Assembly (NCBI GenBank): GCA_037577475.1
Contig: CM075194.1
Location: 2,472,001 to 2,536,000, forward strand
DNA length: 64,000 nt
Source: Chaunax sp. Z400
Lineage: Eukaryota > Chordata > Actinopteri > Lophiiformes > Chaunacidae
Direction: 5' to 3'
Notes under the pieces: generated by a model
What the model was told of the DNA's origin: nothing
What the model saw: only the letters and a program-made list of their open reading frames with translations
Databases searched by the model: none
In this document: positions 36,174-49,194 of the stretch, piece after piece
How the letters are laid out: each line of letters begins with the position of its first letter
Position numbering within the stretch: the stretch's first letter is position 1
Translations under genes and position numbers: made by a program

Positions 36174-37385
36174 GTTCTGAAAGGAGGAGGGATAAACAAC
36201 GTAATAATAATATACTGCAAAGAAATAAATAGCAGTTTGCTCACCATTGTTACAAAGCGGGTCTGTGAGACACAATGATGCCAAATAAGAACTAAGCAAC
36301 CACTTCTTCATGAACACAGGTGGAATCCAACAGGTAAATTCCAGCTGTGTTACTCACATGAAATAGTGTGCCGACAATATTTGAGTACAACGATACAACA
36401 ACCTGAACAGACAGCCTTGAAAGCCTGTAGTGTAATCAGATTACAGTGGACATATTAATACAGCGAGCTGCATAATAGTAAAGAGGGCTCCGAGCTCTAC
36501 ATGGTGCAAACATTCTTTCACTCTATAGGTTCAATTATCTGACATGGAAAAGGAATTTAACTGAAACTATAAAGTAACTCAACCAGTACTTGGACTCTAA
36601 GGTAGTTACACCTGTAGTATGACTAATACCCTGGGGATATGGAACGTACCACTCAGAGGGGGAGGGGGGGGTGTGTGTGTGTGTGCAGAATAGTCTAAAC
36701 ACGTTGGCCTTTTTAACAATTACTGATTTATTTTCCTTCATCAACCATTTGATGAACTGACCAGTTGTTGCAGAGCGACTTTCCTCAAAAAACTGTTTGT
36801 ACATTTTAAGAATCTTCTCTGGAGTCAATTCTACACTTTTCACTGGGGCCCCAGTAAAATCTCACATTCACATTTTAACAAGCTCCTATATTTGGCTGAT
36901 AATAACAGGATGTATTTCTTTTTAAATCAACAATAAAGCAATGCAGCTTTACACAAATACAAGCTCTGAGACACACACAGCAGAACTGTGTCCATGCCTT
37001 GTAGTGTGCATGTTGAATCAATGGGGAAAAAAAAATTCCACTAAATAATTCAGATGATCTTATTTTCATGATAAAACAAACTGGATCTGGTGAACGTAAA
37101 AGTCAGACAGATGAATTTGTAAATTAAAACGCTGTAAAAACCAGCCAAACTGACTTGTTTCTGGGTAAATATTGGATCAACTCAGCGCTGGCGTTGTGGT
37201 TTACATCAGAATAATGTTACGATCAAGTTTGACAAGTTTAACGTTAGCTCTGCTCGAGGCTAAGCATTAGCATATAAAACGTTACAAACATTAGTTAAAT
37301 TAGCGAGCAAGCTGCAGTTGTACTAATCATCATTCAGTCATTTGAATAAGGTTGGTACAAAGCTATTTTGTATCTGCTGGGGGGA
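36174..37385. other. No recognised feature
   Basis: Unique-looking. The minus-strand frame at 36535-36843 gives a Lys-rich stretch (KILKMYKQFFEESRSATTGQ) that I do not recognise. Confidence 0.4.
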
Positions 37386-37386
37386 G

Positions 37387-37438
<52 letters not shown>
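37386..37438. repeat. AT microsatellite
   Basis: About 24 AT units, followed by ATT-rich sequence to 37565. Confidence 0.97.
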
Positions 37439-37442
<4 letters not shown>

Positions 37443-37999
37443 TGCTTTAAGTGTTCTTCGGTTGTTATTATTCCTGAATTATCATTTTGCAGTAGAATAC
37501 AAATTTTAAATGTGTTTAAATATTATTGTTGTTATTATTATCATCGTCATTATTATTTATTGCAGTAAGATACAAATTTTGAACGTGTTCCAATAAATAT
37601 TATCATAAAGATTAATATCTTTATTTTGACCTTATAGTTGTTCCCGTTCCAGCATCACTACAGTGTGACAGACAGTTCATACAACACATTGTGTCTCTCA
37701 TTTCCCACAGCATGGATCAAGAGCAATAAATGTGATCTGAGTAATGGGGGCCTGTGGCCCCGTAGAGCTTTGAGTCTAACAACGCCCCTGCTCCGTACAG
37801 ACGTCAACAGAGCATTTGACCCTGTGTGAGTGAAATACAATGACCTAAAGTTTTATTTCCCTTTTAGGAGTCCGGAGAGGAGGAGAGGAAATGAACCGAG
37901 GGGTCGACAACGACATAAAAAATATAAAGCGTAAAAAAAAAAACACCGCCGTTTTTACGATGCAGGGGGAAGAAACCGAACAGATGTTACAAACACGAC

Positions 38000-38500
38000 G
38001 ATCTGACTGAATATCACAGTGATTTGTCCGAAGGGCGCGTCCGCTGCGCGTCCGCTGCGCGTGTTAAACTGTTGGAAAGTCACTTTAAAACAGCTGCAGA
38101 TTCACTCACCTCCATAAAACACCTCAGCGACAGCAGCGACAGCTGGTACACAACACAATCAGCAGACCACAGGGAATTCAGGGGACTTTACGCACGACTT
38201 TGTCCGACCACAGAAGGTCTTCCCCGGCTGGCTTTGCTGAGGCTCTTCCGTCCTGTGAGGAAGCGTCTCCGGGCGGTGAGTCGTCGCTGCCGCGGACAGA
38301 CGTCCAAAGGCTGCGCTGCTTGGGAGGAATTTCTGCACCAACATGACTCTGCAACTTTCAAGTCCTCTGACATGCTGCTGACAGTACGCATGCACAAAGA
38401 CCTACATGTCATCGAGCCAGGCGCGGCATTCCTCCAACTGAAACTGCACGTCGGCCCTGAGGCAGAGCGGGACGTCAGGAAATTATAGCAAGAAAAAGTA
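38000..38500 (-). promoter_or_regulatory. CpG-rich patch; candidate keap1a promoter or 5' non-coding exon
   Basis: CpG density is visibly higher here than in the surrounding AT-rich DNA, including a short tandem of GCGCGTCCGCT at 38034-38064. On the minus strand a strong donor GGAG|GTGAGT ends a possible exon at 38110. The next minus-strand coding gene is keap1a, about 6 kb on. An ARE-like site lies inside. Assignment to keap1a rests on orientation and proximity only. Confidence 0.35.
38344..38352 (+). promoter_or_regulatory. ARE-like site TGACTCTGC
   Basis: The sequence ATGACTCTGCAA fits the antioxidant response element core RTGAYnnnGCR bound by Nrf2-small Maf. A match to the short core is expected by chance every few kb, so the CpG-rich context is the only reason to record it. 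Confidence 0.3.
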
Positions 38501-38765
38501 GACATCCATAATCCACAGTTTGATCATTGTTTCATGGAAAGACGTGAAACAGGTCTTGGATCAGCTCATAATGTCTGGTTTGATGAATCATTTTGGGTGT
38601 TGGTGATATTTTACCTTTCAGAGCAAATGATTACCTGACAGACGGTCGGAGGGGGATGTGATCAAAACACGTCTGTTTGTCTGCAGGAGAGCCTAAAAGC
38701 TGATCATGGATTATGATGGAATTTTGTGTCCGGGTAAATTTTAGGTTTAGGAAGAGTTGATTTAA

Positions 38766-39655
38766 AGGCCCATTCATGCTCTACGTTAAAGACGGAGACG
38801 GGTAGAGACCGGGCCCTCCGTACGCCTTCTGCGTTCATTACGTACGTTATCGGACACGTTTTCGGAGAGTTTACGGATACGGACGAAACGGAGCAATACC
38901 ACCAGAAATGGATGAGTGCGCTGTAGCTACAATTCATGCAAGGCACGACAAATATGTACAGAAACAACGAAAAAGAACAAAGTGAAGCGTTTAAGTGTAA
39001 AAACTCTCCGTCCGCAAGTCTCGATGTTTTTATATCCTTTATTTTACCAGGTAAAAAAAAATCCTCATTGAGATTAAAAATCTCTTTTCCAAGAGTGACA
39101 TGGACTAGAGAGCAGTTAAATTAAATAGAAATAATACAAACATACATATTAATATAATAATATGTTCACTAATGAGTGAATATAAGGATTAATTAGAATG
39201 ATTTCAGTGTCATTTCAGAAACAACTACGTTGAACAAGTGCAACTTTTTCTCGATCCTTCAAGATAGATTTAAACTCCCAGAGTAAAAAGTTCCGACTGG
39301 TTTCAGTTCCTTCTGTAAAATTATTCCAGGAAGAAGGAGCAGCGAATCTAAAGGCTTTTTTTCCAAGCTCGGTTCTAACTCTGGGGACTGGAACCTTATG
39401 ACCTCACAGACCATCCATCGACGAAAATATCCTTACCTCCACTTTTAACGCTTTGTATTTACTAGTTACATCATCACAACCTCCTCCGACAGTCGCCATA
39501 TTTGTTGTTGTCGAAACTTTTGACTCTTAACTGCCCTCCTGTGGTTGTATCGATGTCGACGTAGAGGATGTATGGAAGTGTGTACGGGTCGACGGATAGT
39601 CTGTTTATGTACGGACATATCCATTTATGTACGTAGAGGGAGCATAAATGGGCCT
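38766..39655. mobile_element. Related long-TIR MITE carrying a nested repeat
   Basis: Left AGGCCCATTCATGCTCTACG and right GGAGCATAAATGGGCCT are inverted. Left half to 39030 matches 7580-7740; right half 39470-39655 matches 7185-7330 inverted. The middle (39030-39420) is a different dispersed repeat (TTTTACCAGG, AGATTAAAAATCTCTTTTCC). Confidence 0.75.
39030..39420. repeat. Dispersed repeat nested in the MITE
   Basis: Same opening as the repeat at 55910, with AAATCTCTTTTCCAAGAG-type core and CCAGGAAGAAGGAGCAGCGA. A target duplication was not clear by eye. Confidence 0.65.
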
Positions 39656-39734
39656 TCAGGCGGATCTGGTACAGAATGTGGATTCTGGAGGATCTGGTAC
39701 CGATGAAGATAAAGCCTTTGAATACTGGCTCTCA

Positions 39735-40005
39735 GTAGATGGTATCCTTAAGTCGATCAAACCTTATCCTAAATCAAACTGTTGAAAACACCTTCACCAA
39801 GAGAGTAAAAAGAAATCCTGGATCCTCCTCAAAGACTCATCCTCCCACCATAAGGGAAACCCATTCAGTGGTTTTTGCGTAATTCTGTAGATGAACCAAC
39901 AAACTAAAGGACACAAAACATGACCTCCTGGGTGGAAGTAAAAATAGGCCAATCAAAATAAAAATTCCCAGGCATGAATCACTCATGATGCTCCACCGCT
40001 ATGCA
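39735..40005. repeat. Dispersed repeat pieces
   Basis: AATCCTGGATCCTCCTC, GTTTTTGCGTAATTCTG and GACCTCCTGGGTGGAAGT are phrases of a widespread fish repeat. GGCCAATCAAAATAAAAAT and the following sequence match 55.44-55.5 kb. Confidence 0.6.
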
Positions 40006-40861
40006 CAGTTTCAGGAAGGGAGAGGGTGAGTAAAAGGGGAGAACAGAGGGAGAACAAGAAGACGCTAAACACAAGGGAATGAGGAATGTAGCCTACCAGA
40101 AGTAGAGACACAGAAAAGACAGGAACAGAGTAATAACAAGACAGGATGTGTGAAGCAGACGACAACAAAACCTTCAAAATAAAACAGGAAATGACAACCT
40201 AAATACAGAAGCATGACACCTGCTTTGAGATCCAGCTTCATCCACTTCATGGAGCTTTTATAACACATGATAGAGGAAGAAAAGTTCATGACGTTTGCAC
40301 TGCATCCTCTTCAGACCCACTTTAAGACCTTTAGACAAACTGTAACGATAGAAGTTAACATATAAAGCTATGAGAAACAGTTTATCCATCACTGAACTTT
40401 TATTTTACAGGGGTGTTAATCATCATGTGACCCTATGTGATTATCTACAGTCTACACTCTGTTCAAACCCTCCACTGAACATTATGTAACCATAGCTGTT
40501 GTCTCAGCCCTCTGTCAGTGACAGATTGGTGTGTTTCTGCAACACAACATGTCCTCTGATAACATTATTATCCAGACTTTTCATGCCACTCCCAACAACA
40601 TAAGAAAGAAAAATGAGCACAGATATAAAATGAGGAGGTTTAATCATCTAATGATGGGGTTTAATAGAGTTAGCATTCAGGAGAGGTGCAGTAGTATTCA
40701 TATTTGCATCGTGATTCAGCAGTTTATATAGTAGTTTATATAGTTTATAGCATTTTTGTGTAGTTTCCAACTGAAACTAAACTATTTGGAGCCACAAAAG
40801 GAAAGGACTTTTTTTTAGACCTTCTCAGCTGGAACTGAACCTCCTTTCCTCCCAGCCTCGC

Positions 40862-41660
40862 CTCCTTGTTTGTGATATTCATGGACAGGATCTCAAGGCG
40901 CAATCGATACGAGGAGAGTATCCGTTTGGGGGAGCTCAGAATTGCAACTCTGCTCTTTGCTGATGATGTGGTTCTGTTGTCTTCATCAGTCCGTGATATT
41001 CATCATGCACTGTCTGGTTTACAGCCAAGTGTGAAGCGGCTGGTATGAGAGTCAGCACCTCCAAATCAGAGGCCATGGTTCTCTGCTGGAAATCAGTGGA
41101 TCAGGTTGGGGATGAGTTACCGTCTCAAGCGAGGGAGTTCAAGTATCTCGGGGTCTTGTTCACGAGTGATGGGGAAATGGACCGTGAGATGGACAGGCAA
41201 TTCGGTGTGGCGTCTTGATTTACCAGTCGATCGACGTTCCAACCCTCACCCATATGGTCAAGAGCTCTGGGTCGTGACCGAAAGAAGAAGATCCCGGATA
41301 CAAGCGGCTGAAATGAGTTTCCTTCGTAGGGTGGCTGGGCTCAGCCTTAGAGATAAGTTGAGACGCTCGCAGTAGAGCCCCTACTCCTTCAAAAAGGAGT
41401 CACTTGAGGTGGTTCGAGCATCTGATCAAGATTCCTCCAGGGCACCTCCTTTTGGAGGTTTTCCAGGCACGTCCAAGTGGGAGGAGACCTTGAGGTAGAC
41501 CCAGAACTGGAGGGAATTGGAGGGACTCTATATCTCATCTGGCCAGGGAACGCCTTGGGATCGCCCGGGAGCAACTGGAAAATGTTGCTGGTGAGAGGGA
41601 CGTTTGGAATACCCTCCTTGATCTGTTGCCACCACGACACGACCCGGGATAAGCAGAAGA
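40862..41660 (+). pseudogene. 5'-truncated RTE-clade (Rex3-like) LINE with broken reverse transcriptase
   Basis: Frame fragments VIFMDRISRRNR, LLFADDVVLLSSS (the catalytic FADD motif of reverse transcriptase) and IQAAEMSFLRRVAGLSLRDKL continue through the normal 3' region to GACCCGGGATAAGCAGAAGAA. Stops and frame shifts interrupt it (for example TGA at about 41046), so it is dead. The Rex3 name rests on the GATAAGCRGAAGAA-type tail. Confidence 0.85.
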
Positions 41661-43529
41661 AATTCTTATTTATTAAGGAAGTTCAGAGAATTTGTTGCGT
41701 GCTATTTTAGTTACCAAGTTAACTGAGTAGTTCCGGTGGGTGTCGCACCCCCACCTGGACTGACTGAGAGCATTGTCTCAGAACCAAAGCTCTCATTCCT
41801 GGGTGTATTTTATGTTTTTGATGTATGACCTGTGAACAGGGGGGCATTTTTTGCATTAGGGCAGCTTTCCTATCGTTCAACGTCTTCCAGTATGAAGTAA
41901 ATAGCTAGCTTTCGAAGTAGCTTCCCCAGCACTATTGGAGAGAACGGCCACTTCAACACCAACACCATTTCACCGTGAAATCAGCAAACAACTAGTTCAT
42001 ATTGATACTGTTAAATATTTCTAGCTCAATTCCCTCAGATATATTTGTCTCCTATGTGACTTATTCATCCTTTATATTTCATAGTCACATCATGTTTTCA
42101 TTCTTTGTTTGCTTTTCTGTCTGTTATTGTTGCATCTGTTAATATGAGCACAAACAAGCCTATTCCTGGTGTAATAAAGGTATAAATGTCTCCTCTTAAC
42201 CCACAGCATGAACAACAATGAATGAATGGCACACTCATTTACAGTAAGAGACTTCTGTTGCTATAAACCTATTGTGAAATGTTTTCAACATCTGATGATT
42301 CACTTCGTAATAGAAATGAAGGTGTGGTGATACATGCACCGGCATTCCTTGTGTGTGTCTGTGTGTCACTGACTTGAATACTCAGTAATTTAATAGTCCT
42401 AAACACTGAAAATTACCACTGAAAGCTTCTTTATGTGCCAATTGAAATGTTCAACATTTAATTAGAAATGTTATTTAAACAGACTCACAGTTGACAGTTT
42501 TATAACAGCGATCAAACCAGAGATATCATAATTTTTCTTACAGTCTTTTATTATGTTATTATGGCTCTTAGGCTCTTATAAGTACGACGCACAACTTTAA
42601 AAACTCAACGAAGACGAAAATGAACAGAAAATGTCCTCAGAGCCGGATTGTGGAGCTGTTTTGTTATACGTCAAGCCTCTTATGCTTGCAGAACACCAAC
42701 ATGCTATCTAAAATTAGCCTCTTCAGGCTAAAAAAAGGTAGCCTAGAAGAGCTGAGATGCAGGAGTGTTTCCTCTGTAGACTCCCTGCTGCGGCTGCTCA
42801 GCTATAAATTAAACTTGTGACAAAATACCCAATGGATAGTATTAGCAGCACTTCAGAAACATTCAGTATTTGCAAGATTCTTTGTTCACATTTTTTTTTT
42901 TTATTAAGATCGGCTAACGTGTTTCGGCATAGTGTCTTCATTAGAGCATTATACCAGTAAAATGTGTCAGCCTCACTGTAAAAAAAATAATTCTAATATT
43001 ATGGAAAATAACAGTAAATTTTTACAGAATTAAACTAAATTAAAAAAATTATATATTATTTGCACAATATTCTTTACTCTTTCTTAAATTACATACACAA
43101 ATATGTAAAATTACATTAATTAACTGTAATTAAATATGTAGCTTGTTATATAAGGATTTATGTCCATACTAAAAAAAATTACATTTTTCTTTGTAATTTG
43201 AAGGTAAATCGTATTAGTTTTATGTTAACATGCTTCATAGTAAATGAGACATTTCAGTGGTAGCCTAGAGGAGTCTTTGTGTGATCTCTGGGTTCTCCTT
43301 TAGGTAAAAGTATTCATGGGTAAATATCAACAGCAAAATGCAAGTAAGTAAGTCAGATAACTCAAACAAAGCATGGCCATAGTCGTACTGCCAATCCCTT
43401 ACTCCATATACAGTAAGTACTGGATCCTACAGGAACGTTTTCAGCCCAAGTTGGAACAGTTTTGTTTAATTCACGATTTTCTGTATTTTGGTTTCATGCT
43501 TTTCTTATGAGTTTGAAATGAGGACTTTA
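41661..43529. other. No recognised gene
   Basis: AT-rich. 42970-43215 may be a small MITE (CACTGTAAAAAAAATAATTC on the left, an A-rich mirror near 43175) but its ends are not convincing. Confidence 0.4.
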
Positions 43530-43586
43530 AACTGACTCTGCTGCCACGACTCGAGTCGGGTAAGTGGAAGAAAATGGATGGATTTT
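43530..43586 (+). mobile_element. Rex3-like LINE 3' tail fragment
   Basis: CTGCTGCCACGACTCGAGTC and GGGTAAGTGGAAGAAAATGG with ATGGATGGA match the tail of the element ending at 41660. Confidence 0.7.
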
Positions 43587-43619
43587 GTTGGCTGGCTATA
43601 ATATATTTTATATCATATA

Positions 43620-44590
43620 CTCAAGTTAAGTGTAAGTAACTAAAAATCGTTTTTTAAAAAGTACTTGAGTAAATGTACTTGATTACATTCCACCATTTGA
43701 AACTGACTGCAACATTTACTTTAGTGACAAAAAGCTTCTACACTGAAAACATGAGCTGCTGTGTTTTAGAAGAAATCAGATTCCCAGTACTGATCTTTAC
43801 TTTAGTATCTGTTTGGAAAATGTAATGGAGTACTTTTACTCAGCTGTTAGATTTCTGTGTTTACAACTTTCACCCAGATGCTGTGCTGCTGTGACTGTTA
43901 GGAGGAAGTGATCAGATGAATAAAAACATCACGATGACACAGCAGAACGCTGTCCTCAGCTCAGCTCAGTCAGAGAGTGTGTGTGTGTGTGTGTGTGGAG
44001 GGGGTGGGGTGGGGTGGGAGTGTTGATATTTTGGGATGTGATTGTGTCGCCCTCTGCTGTTAGAGGATGCAAACGAAATGAGTTAAAGAGAAACTCAACA
44101 ATTTACTTATTTAATCCAGTTTACTTATGAAGGAGACACAACAGATCCTGTTACAGCAGTTAGTCGTGTGTTGTCAGTATTTTATGATGTTTTTGTGTTA
44201 ATATTACTGCAGCATTAATAAATATATTTACTTCTATTGAAGTTATCTCTATAAAGTCAGCGTTCAATGACTTTTCAGCTTTGTGATCATGCATTTTACA
44301 GCTAATTCAAGTGTTTTTATACAGTTATGGCAATTTTATCAACCCATAAAGAAAAAGTTTTAGAGAAAAAATAATAATTCAAATGGCCGAATTTGGAGGT
44401 TTTTACTGCACAGGGAGGGCATGAAATGTTCTACGTAGAAGCAACAAAAGCTGTCAGACACATGTAGTAAAAAGTACATTTTCATCTTACATGTAGTGGA
44501 GGAGAAGTATAAAGATGCATAAAACTGAAATACAAGTAAAGTACATGACCTGCAGTACAGCCCTAAAGAAAGAGATGTATTTCAGATTCT
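43620..44590. repeat. Decayed hAT-like repeat pieces
   Basis: AAAAGTACTTGAGTAAATGT at 43657 and TGTAGTGGAGGAGAAGTATA plus ACAAGTAAAGTACATGACCT at 44495-44555 are the opposed ends of a very common fish repeat. The interior is unique. Confidence 0.6.
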
Positions 44591-47500
44591 AGTCAAGATA
44601 CTGATGTAAATATATGATGTAAAAACAAGGGGCATAAAGCATAAGATGCTGTTTGCAATGTTATCATCAGGACTGAATATAGTGCAGAACACTGAATAGA
44701 TTTTATAGAAATAATAATATCATATATAATAATAATATATAAAATAAAATATATAAACATATTTTGAATTAAAAAGGGAAGTTAAATTCTAAAATGTTTA
44801 AAGACAAGCAGATGTGATTCAATAGAGTCTAAAATGATGATTTATACAAGTCAATGTCTGATTAAAGACAACAAATATAAAGTCTTTTAATTTGGTGGGA
44901 GGAATCCTGACTGTTAGCTGAGGGGCTGAGAACAGCTGGTTTAAGAGATAATGATGAAAGGCTCCATAGAAAATGTCAAAGGATCACTTCTGACCAGTTA
45001 TGGACAGTTTGGGTGAGGATACTGTACTACTGGAAAATCTCAGTTTGTACTGGTGTGAATGGACCAAACCTCCTGTTATAGGGAGAAATTACCAATTATG
45101 GGATGCACACCTTTAGGACCCCTACAAAGCATATGCGAAATCCCGATAGACCACAATGGTGACATTATGTCACTGGTGGGTGTGACAAACAAGGTTTTTG
45201 ATGAATATCTGAAGAAATTGACACCAACATGAAATATTTTTGTTCTTAAACTTACCGAAAAAATACTTTGCACATATATTTACAGGTAGGTGCATAAGAG
45301 GGGGATGAGTCAACAGCAACGTTTATTTTTACTATTTTATTTCACATTTATTGCGATGTTTTGCTGCTAGACCATCATCATTTCTTGCTTGATGAAGATC
45401 CAGTACAGAAACATCACAATACATGTGATTCTGCAGGAATTCTATATTAATATGATTCCTATGTTCTTAAACTTTTAAAAATAACCAACTGGCCGGGTTC
45501 ATTTTCACCAACCTGTGCATCTAAGGATAAAGAGAGGAAAACCTTATATATTTTTACAAACACATTTCCGATCATATCAACAAACCAAACAAAGTAAAAG
45601 AGGATAATTTAGCCTATTTAACTTTTTATGAACACAACTAAACAATTTCACTCGTTCTCAAGACAGATCTGAGGTCATCAAATAATTATAACTAATTAAA
45701 ACAACAAAATAAAGCAAGGTGGAGAGAATCGATAATATACAGAAAAAGGTGGCTTCATCAATCATTACGTTTCATGTAAATTATCAGCTTAATTTTTCCT
45801 CTGTTAAAAACAGGCGGTCATTAAAAAAACGTCGCTCATCAACAAACGTCATCCCGCCTCTAATGAACATTGGCTGCCTGGAGAGTCGCTTATCCAACCA
45901 CCACAACTGGAGGATTCCTCAGACAAGTCGCAATCCTCTCTCTGGGTTTATGCCTTTGACGCATGATGCCCATCATCAATAACACATTGGCTCCAGATGG
46001 GAGGAGGCATAAAAAGCAGGGGAGAGAAAAAGAGATGGAAAGATAGAGAGAGGGAGCACAGTTGATGTACATCTGTCATGCATTATTGCAGCAAATGCCA
46101 GCGCTGCTATCCTGGCTTTAGAAACTATGTGAGGTGGGGGGGTGGGTTGATGGGTCCTCCTTAAATCACAATCCTCCTCCTCCTCCTCCTCAGTGCTGCT
46201 CCTTTTTAGTGACTCTATCAACACAAACATTGTCTCCTTCTCAAACATCGGTGCTTTCCATCTCTCCGTCTTTACTTCTCCCCCTGTGAATTCCTCAGGA
46301 AGGAGTCGGCCCTCCTCATTCCTCTGGATACGACTTTTCCTTAACAAGGTACTGATGGTCTTGACCTCCTCTTCAAACAAACCCTTCCTTCCAATCAGGG
46401 AGGATTGTGCAGCAGGGCTCAGCCGAGGCCTGTGGGTATTAGAGAGGAAACGTCCCGGTTCTCCTTGATTACTCCCTCTCTCCCTCCTCTCTCCCTCTCT
46501 GTATTCCCCCTCTTTCTGCCCCCCCGTTCTCTATATCTCTGTCTCAGTAGCTCCTGGCTCTCCTTCCTGCCGTCTCCAAACCAACCTCAAACTTCTGTCT
46601 CCTCGCCGTATTTTTGATTCTCCAGTCTGCATCCATCCCTCTGATTCGTTTGCTTTCCCCCTGATGACGAGTCGTTTTTCCACGTTTAACTCACTGAATT
46701 CAACAAATCCGTCCATCAAGACTTCAAGGAGATTGTTGGGATTGTTGTGCTGCACAAACTGACACGTGTGACGACAGTAAAGGAATATTTTATTAAGAAC
46801 TTGAAGCTTTACTGGACATTTAAAATGTCATTTGTGAAGAACTGGAGGAGGATATGTGATTAAATCCCTTCAGGATCTCGCGGGCCTTTTTTGGGATTGC
46901 CTGATTTTGCAGCAGCTTTGGTCAAAGGTTGCGATGCATGTTGCGATATTTTCATGCATTTTACACATACATGTACGCATATATACAAATACACGTATAC
47001 ATATACATACAGCAGCCTCTGTCATGGTGATTTGTTTTGTCTGTCGTCACGTTTCAGCCGTTCTCCAGGTGTGTTTTGTGGTATAAAAGTGTCAATTGAC
47101 AATTTTTGTTTGTGTTCCATCACAAAATTGCATGTGGTGAAAAACAATTAAACTCGCTTCCATGTAAACCATCAGGGAATCTCCTCAAACCGTCTTTAGC
47201 TGTAATGTTTGTTGGTAAATGTGAGACATTCATGTCATCATCTTCATGACCAGAAACAAGGAAGTGAGTTTGGTGACGTACAAGTAAGACTCCACCTGTG
47301 AGGCTGCTGTGATTGGTGAAATGATGGGTTGATGACTGGACAAAAGTTGCAAGGCCCTGCAGAATTTGCAGGGATTGGCTGAATTTGTGTTAATTGTTGG
47401 GATAGCGACATTGTGAAATCCTGGAGGGATTGAGAAGATAAACCAATCAGTTTAAAAGCATCCAGACGCGGTCGGTTCACGATGTCCCACCACTACCCGG

Positions 47501-47600
47501 ATCAGAATCTGGATCTCCTCACAGTGATACAAAATGGAACACACACACGAGTACATATGTTTCCTCTGGCGTGAGCGGAAAATGTGGGTGCAAACATGCG
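44591..47600. other. 3 kb without a recognised gene
   Basis: 45880-46140 is unique with CATGCATTATTGCAGC-like blocks. A CCT run lies at 46171-46191 and CT-rich sequence at 46460-46560. Open frames have no recognised domains. Confidence 0.45.
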
Positions 47601-47618
47601 AGACGCTGCATGTATGTA

Positions 47619-47639
47619 AGTGTGTGTGTCTGTGTGTGT

Positions 47640-47724
<85 letters not shown>

Positions 47725-47738
47725 TGTGTGTGTGTGTT

Positions 47739-47777
<39 letters not shown>

Positions 47778-47778
47778 C

Positions 47779-47812
<34 letters not shown>

Positions 47813-47820
47813 TGTGTGTG

Positions 47821-47851
<31 letters not shown>

Positions 47852-47852
47852 A

Positions 47853-47884
<32 letters not shown>

Positions 47885-47887
47885 TGT

Positions 47888-47921
<34 letters not shown>

Positions 47922-47922
47922 C

Positions 47923-47981
<59 letters not shown>

Positions 47982-47982
47982 C

Positions 47983-48015
<33 letters not shown>

Positions 48016-48023
48016 GTTTGTGT

Positions 48024-48062
<39 letters not shown>
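47619..48062. repeat. 450-bp compound TG microsatellite
   Basis: TG units with TATG, TTTG and TCTG interruptions in repeated blocks of about 60-110 bp, indicating block duplications. Every long open frame over it is artefact. Confidence 0.97.
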
Positions 48063-49190
48063 TACAAGCGATGGGAGACAATAGCAGTACAAAAAGCTGG
48101 AACAGTGACACAACATTTCTACAGGCAGGACGAAGACGGTGAAGCCTGTCCGTCGTGAATCAACTCTTCTCACTATGACGGAGTGAACAGTCGTCTGGAA
48201 AGTGACACAGAATTCTTTTCACGTTTCCTGGACGGCGACAGTGAAGCACGAGCGGGAATCTCCAACAAGAGGCGCCTCTCAGAGAGGAGAAAGGGGGACA
48301 TTGTAGACCAGGACCCAAAGGTCATCATGGCGACTTCGCTCACGCTCTGCCTGGATTCTGCTGACTCACCGCCGCTCCGACCGGAGACGGACGTCCAGCA
48401 CGAATTTGGTACGTCTTGGGCCACCATTAGTCAAACGTTAGTCATGGCAGCCGTTGAGGTGATGAACATGAAGAGGGGTGTGGTTACATTCCATCTCGCT
48501 ACTCGCCTGCAGTGTCTGATGGAGATGCTCTGATTGGTCCTGACAGTTGCATCATCTGAGCTTTCATATACCTGACAAAGGTGTTTTTTTTTGTTTTTTT
48601 TACATGTTATTGAAACTCATTAAACAAGAAGTCGTGTCGACTGCTTTTATTTTATTTTTGGCAACAGACAGAATAGAACTGATAGATTAAACTTTAATAC
48701 ATTTAATTATATATAATACATAATTATAATTAACTATGTATATATATTATAATTAATAAAGTAATATAAGTATAAAAATACTTTAATCTTACAGGATTTG
48801 GACTCTGATTTTGCCGTAGTTCTGCTGTGATTTGCTACATTTTTCTGTATTTTTACAGAAAATACATTTTCTCGCAAACCTTCATGCATAAATTCAGATT
48901 TTTTTTTTTGCATGATGGATGAAAAATATGTGCATTCATGTAATTTATTTCTTTATTTACCCGACTGTCCGCTCTGATGGTTTTAGGTTGTTTTTTTTAG
49001 TTGAAAAAAGGCTTGTTGATCTAACTTTGTAGTCGTCTGATTGGATAATCTGTCCAGCCTGTGTCTAAATGGGACTTTCTTAATCACATATCTGATGAGG
49101 GTCATAATGAAGCCACATCACCTTCTTCATTCAGTGCATACCTCAACAGTCCCTTTTAAATTACACCCTAATCTAAACTGCAAGGAGACA
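48063..49190. other. Open frame without recognised family, then AT-rich DNA
   Basis: 48183-48533 on the plus strand is open for 116 residues in locally GC-richer, CpG-containing sequence and is not low-complexity. I see no domain, and it lacks clear splice signals, so it is recorded as unexplained and not called as a gene. 48590-49190 is AT-rich. Confidence 0.35.
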
Positions 49191-49194
49191 TGAG

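Noticed and set aside
36535..36843. Lys-rich 102-residue minus-strand frame as a transposase or gene exon
   Set aside because: No motif I can name; the second half runs into TG-rich low-complexity sequence.
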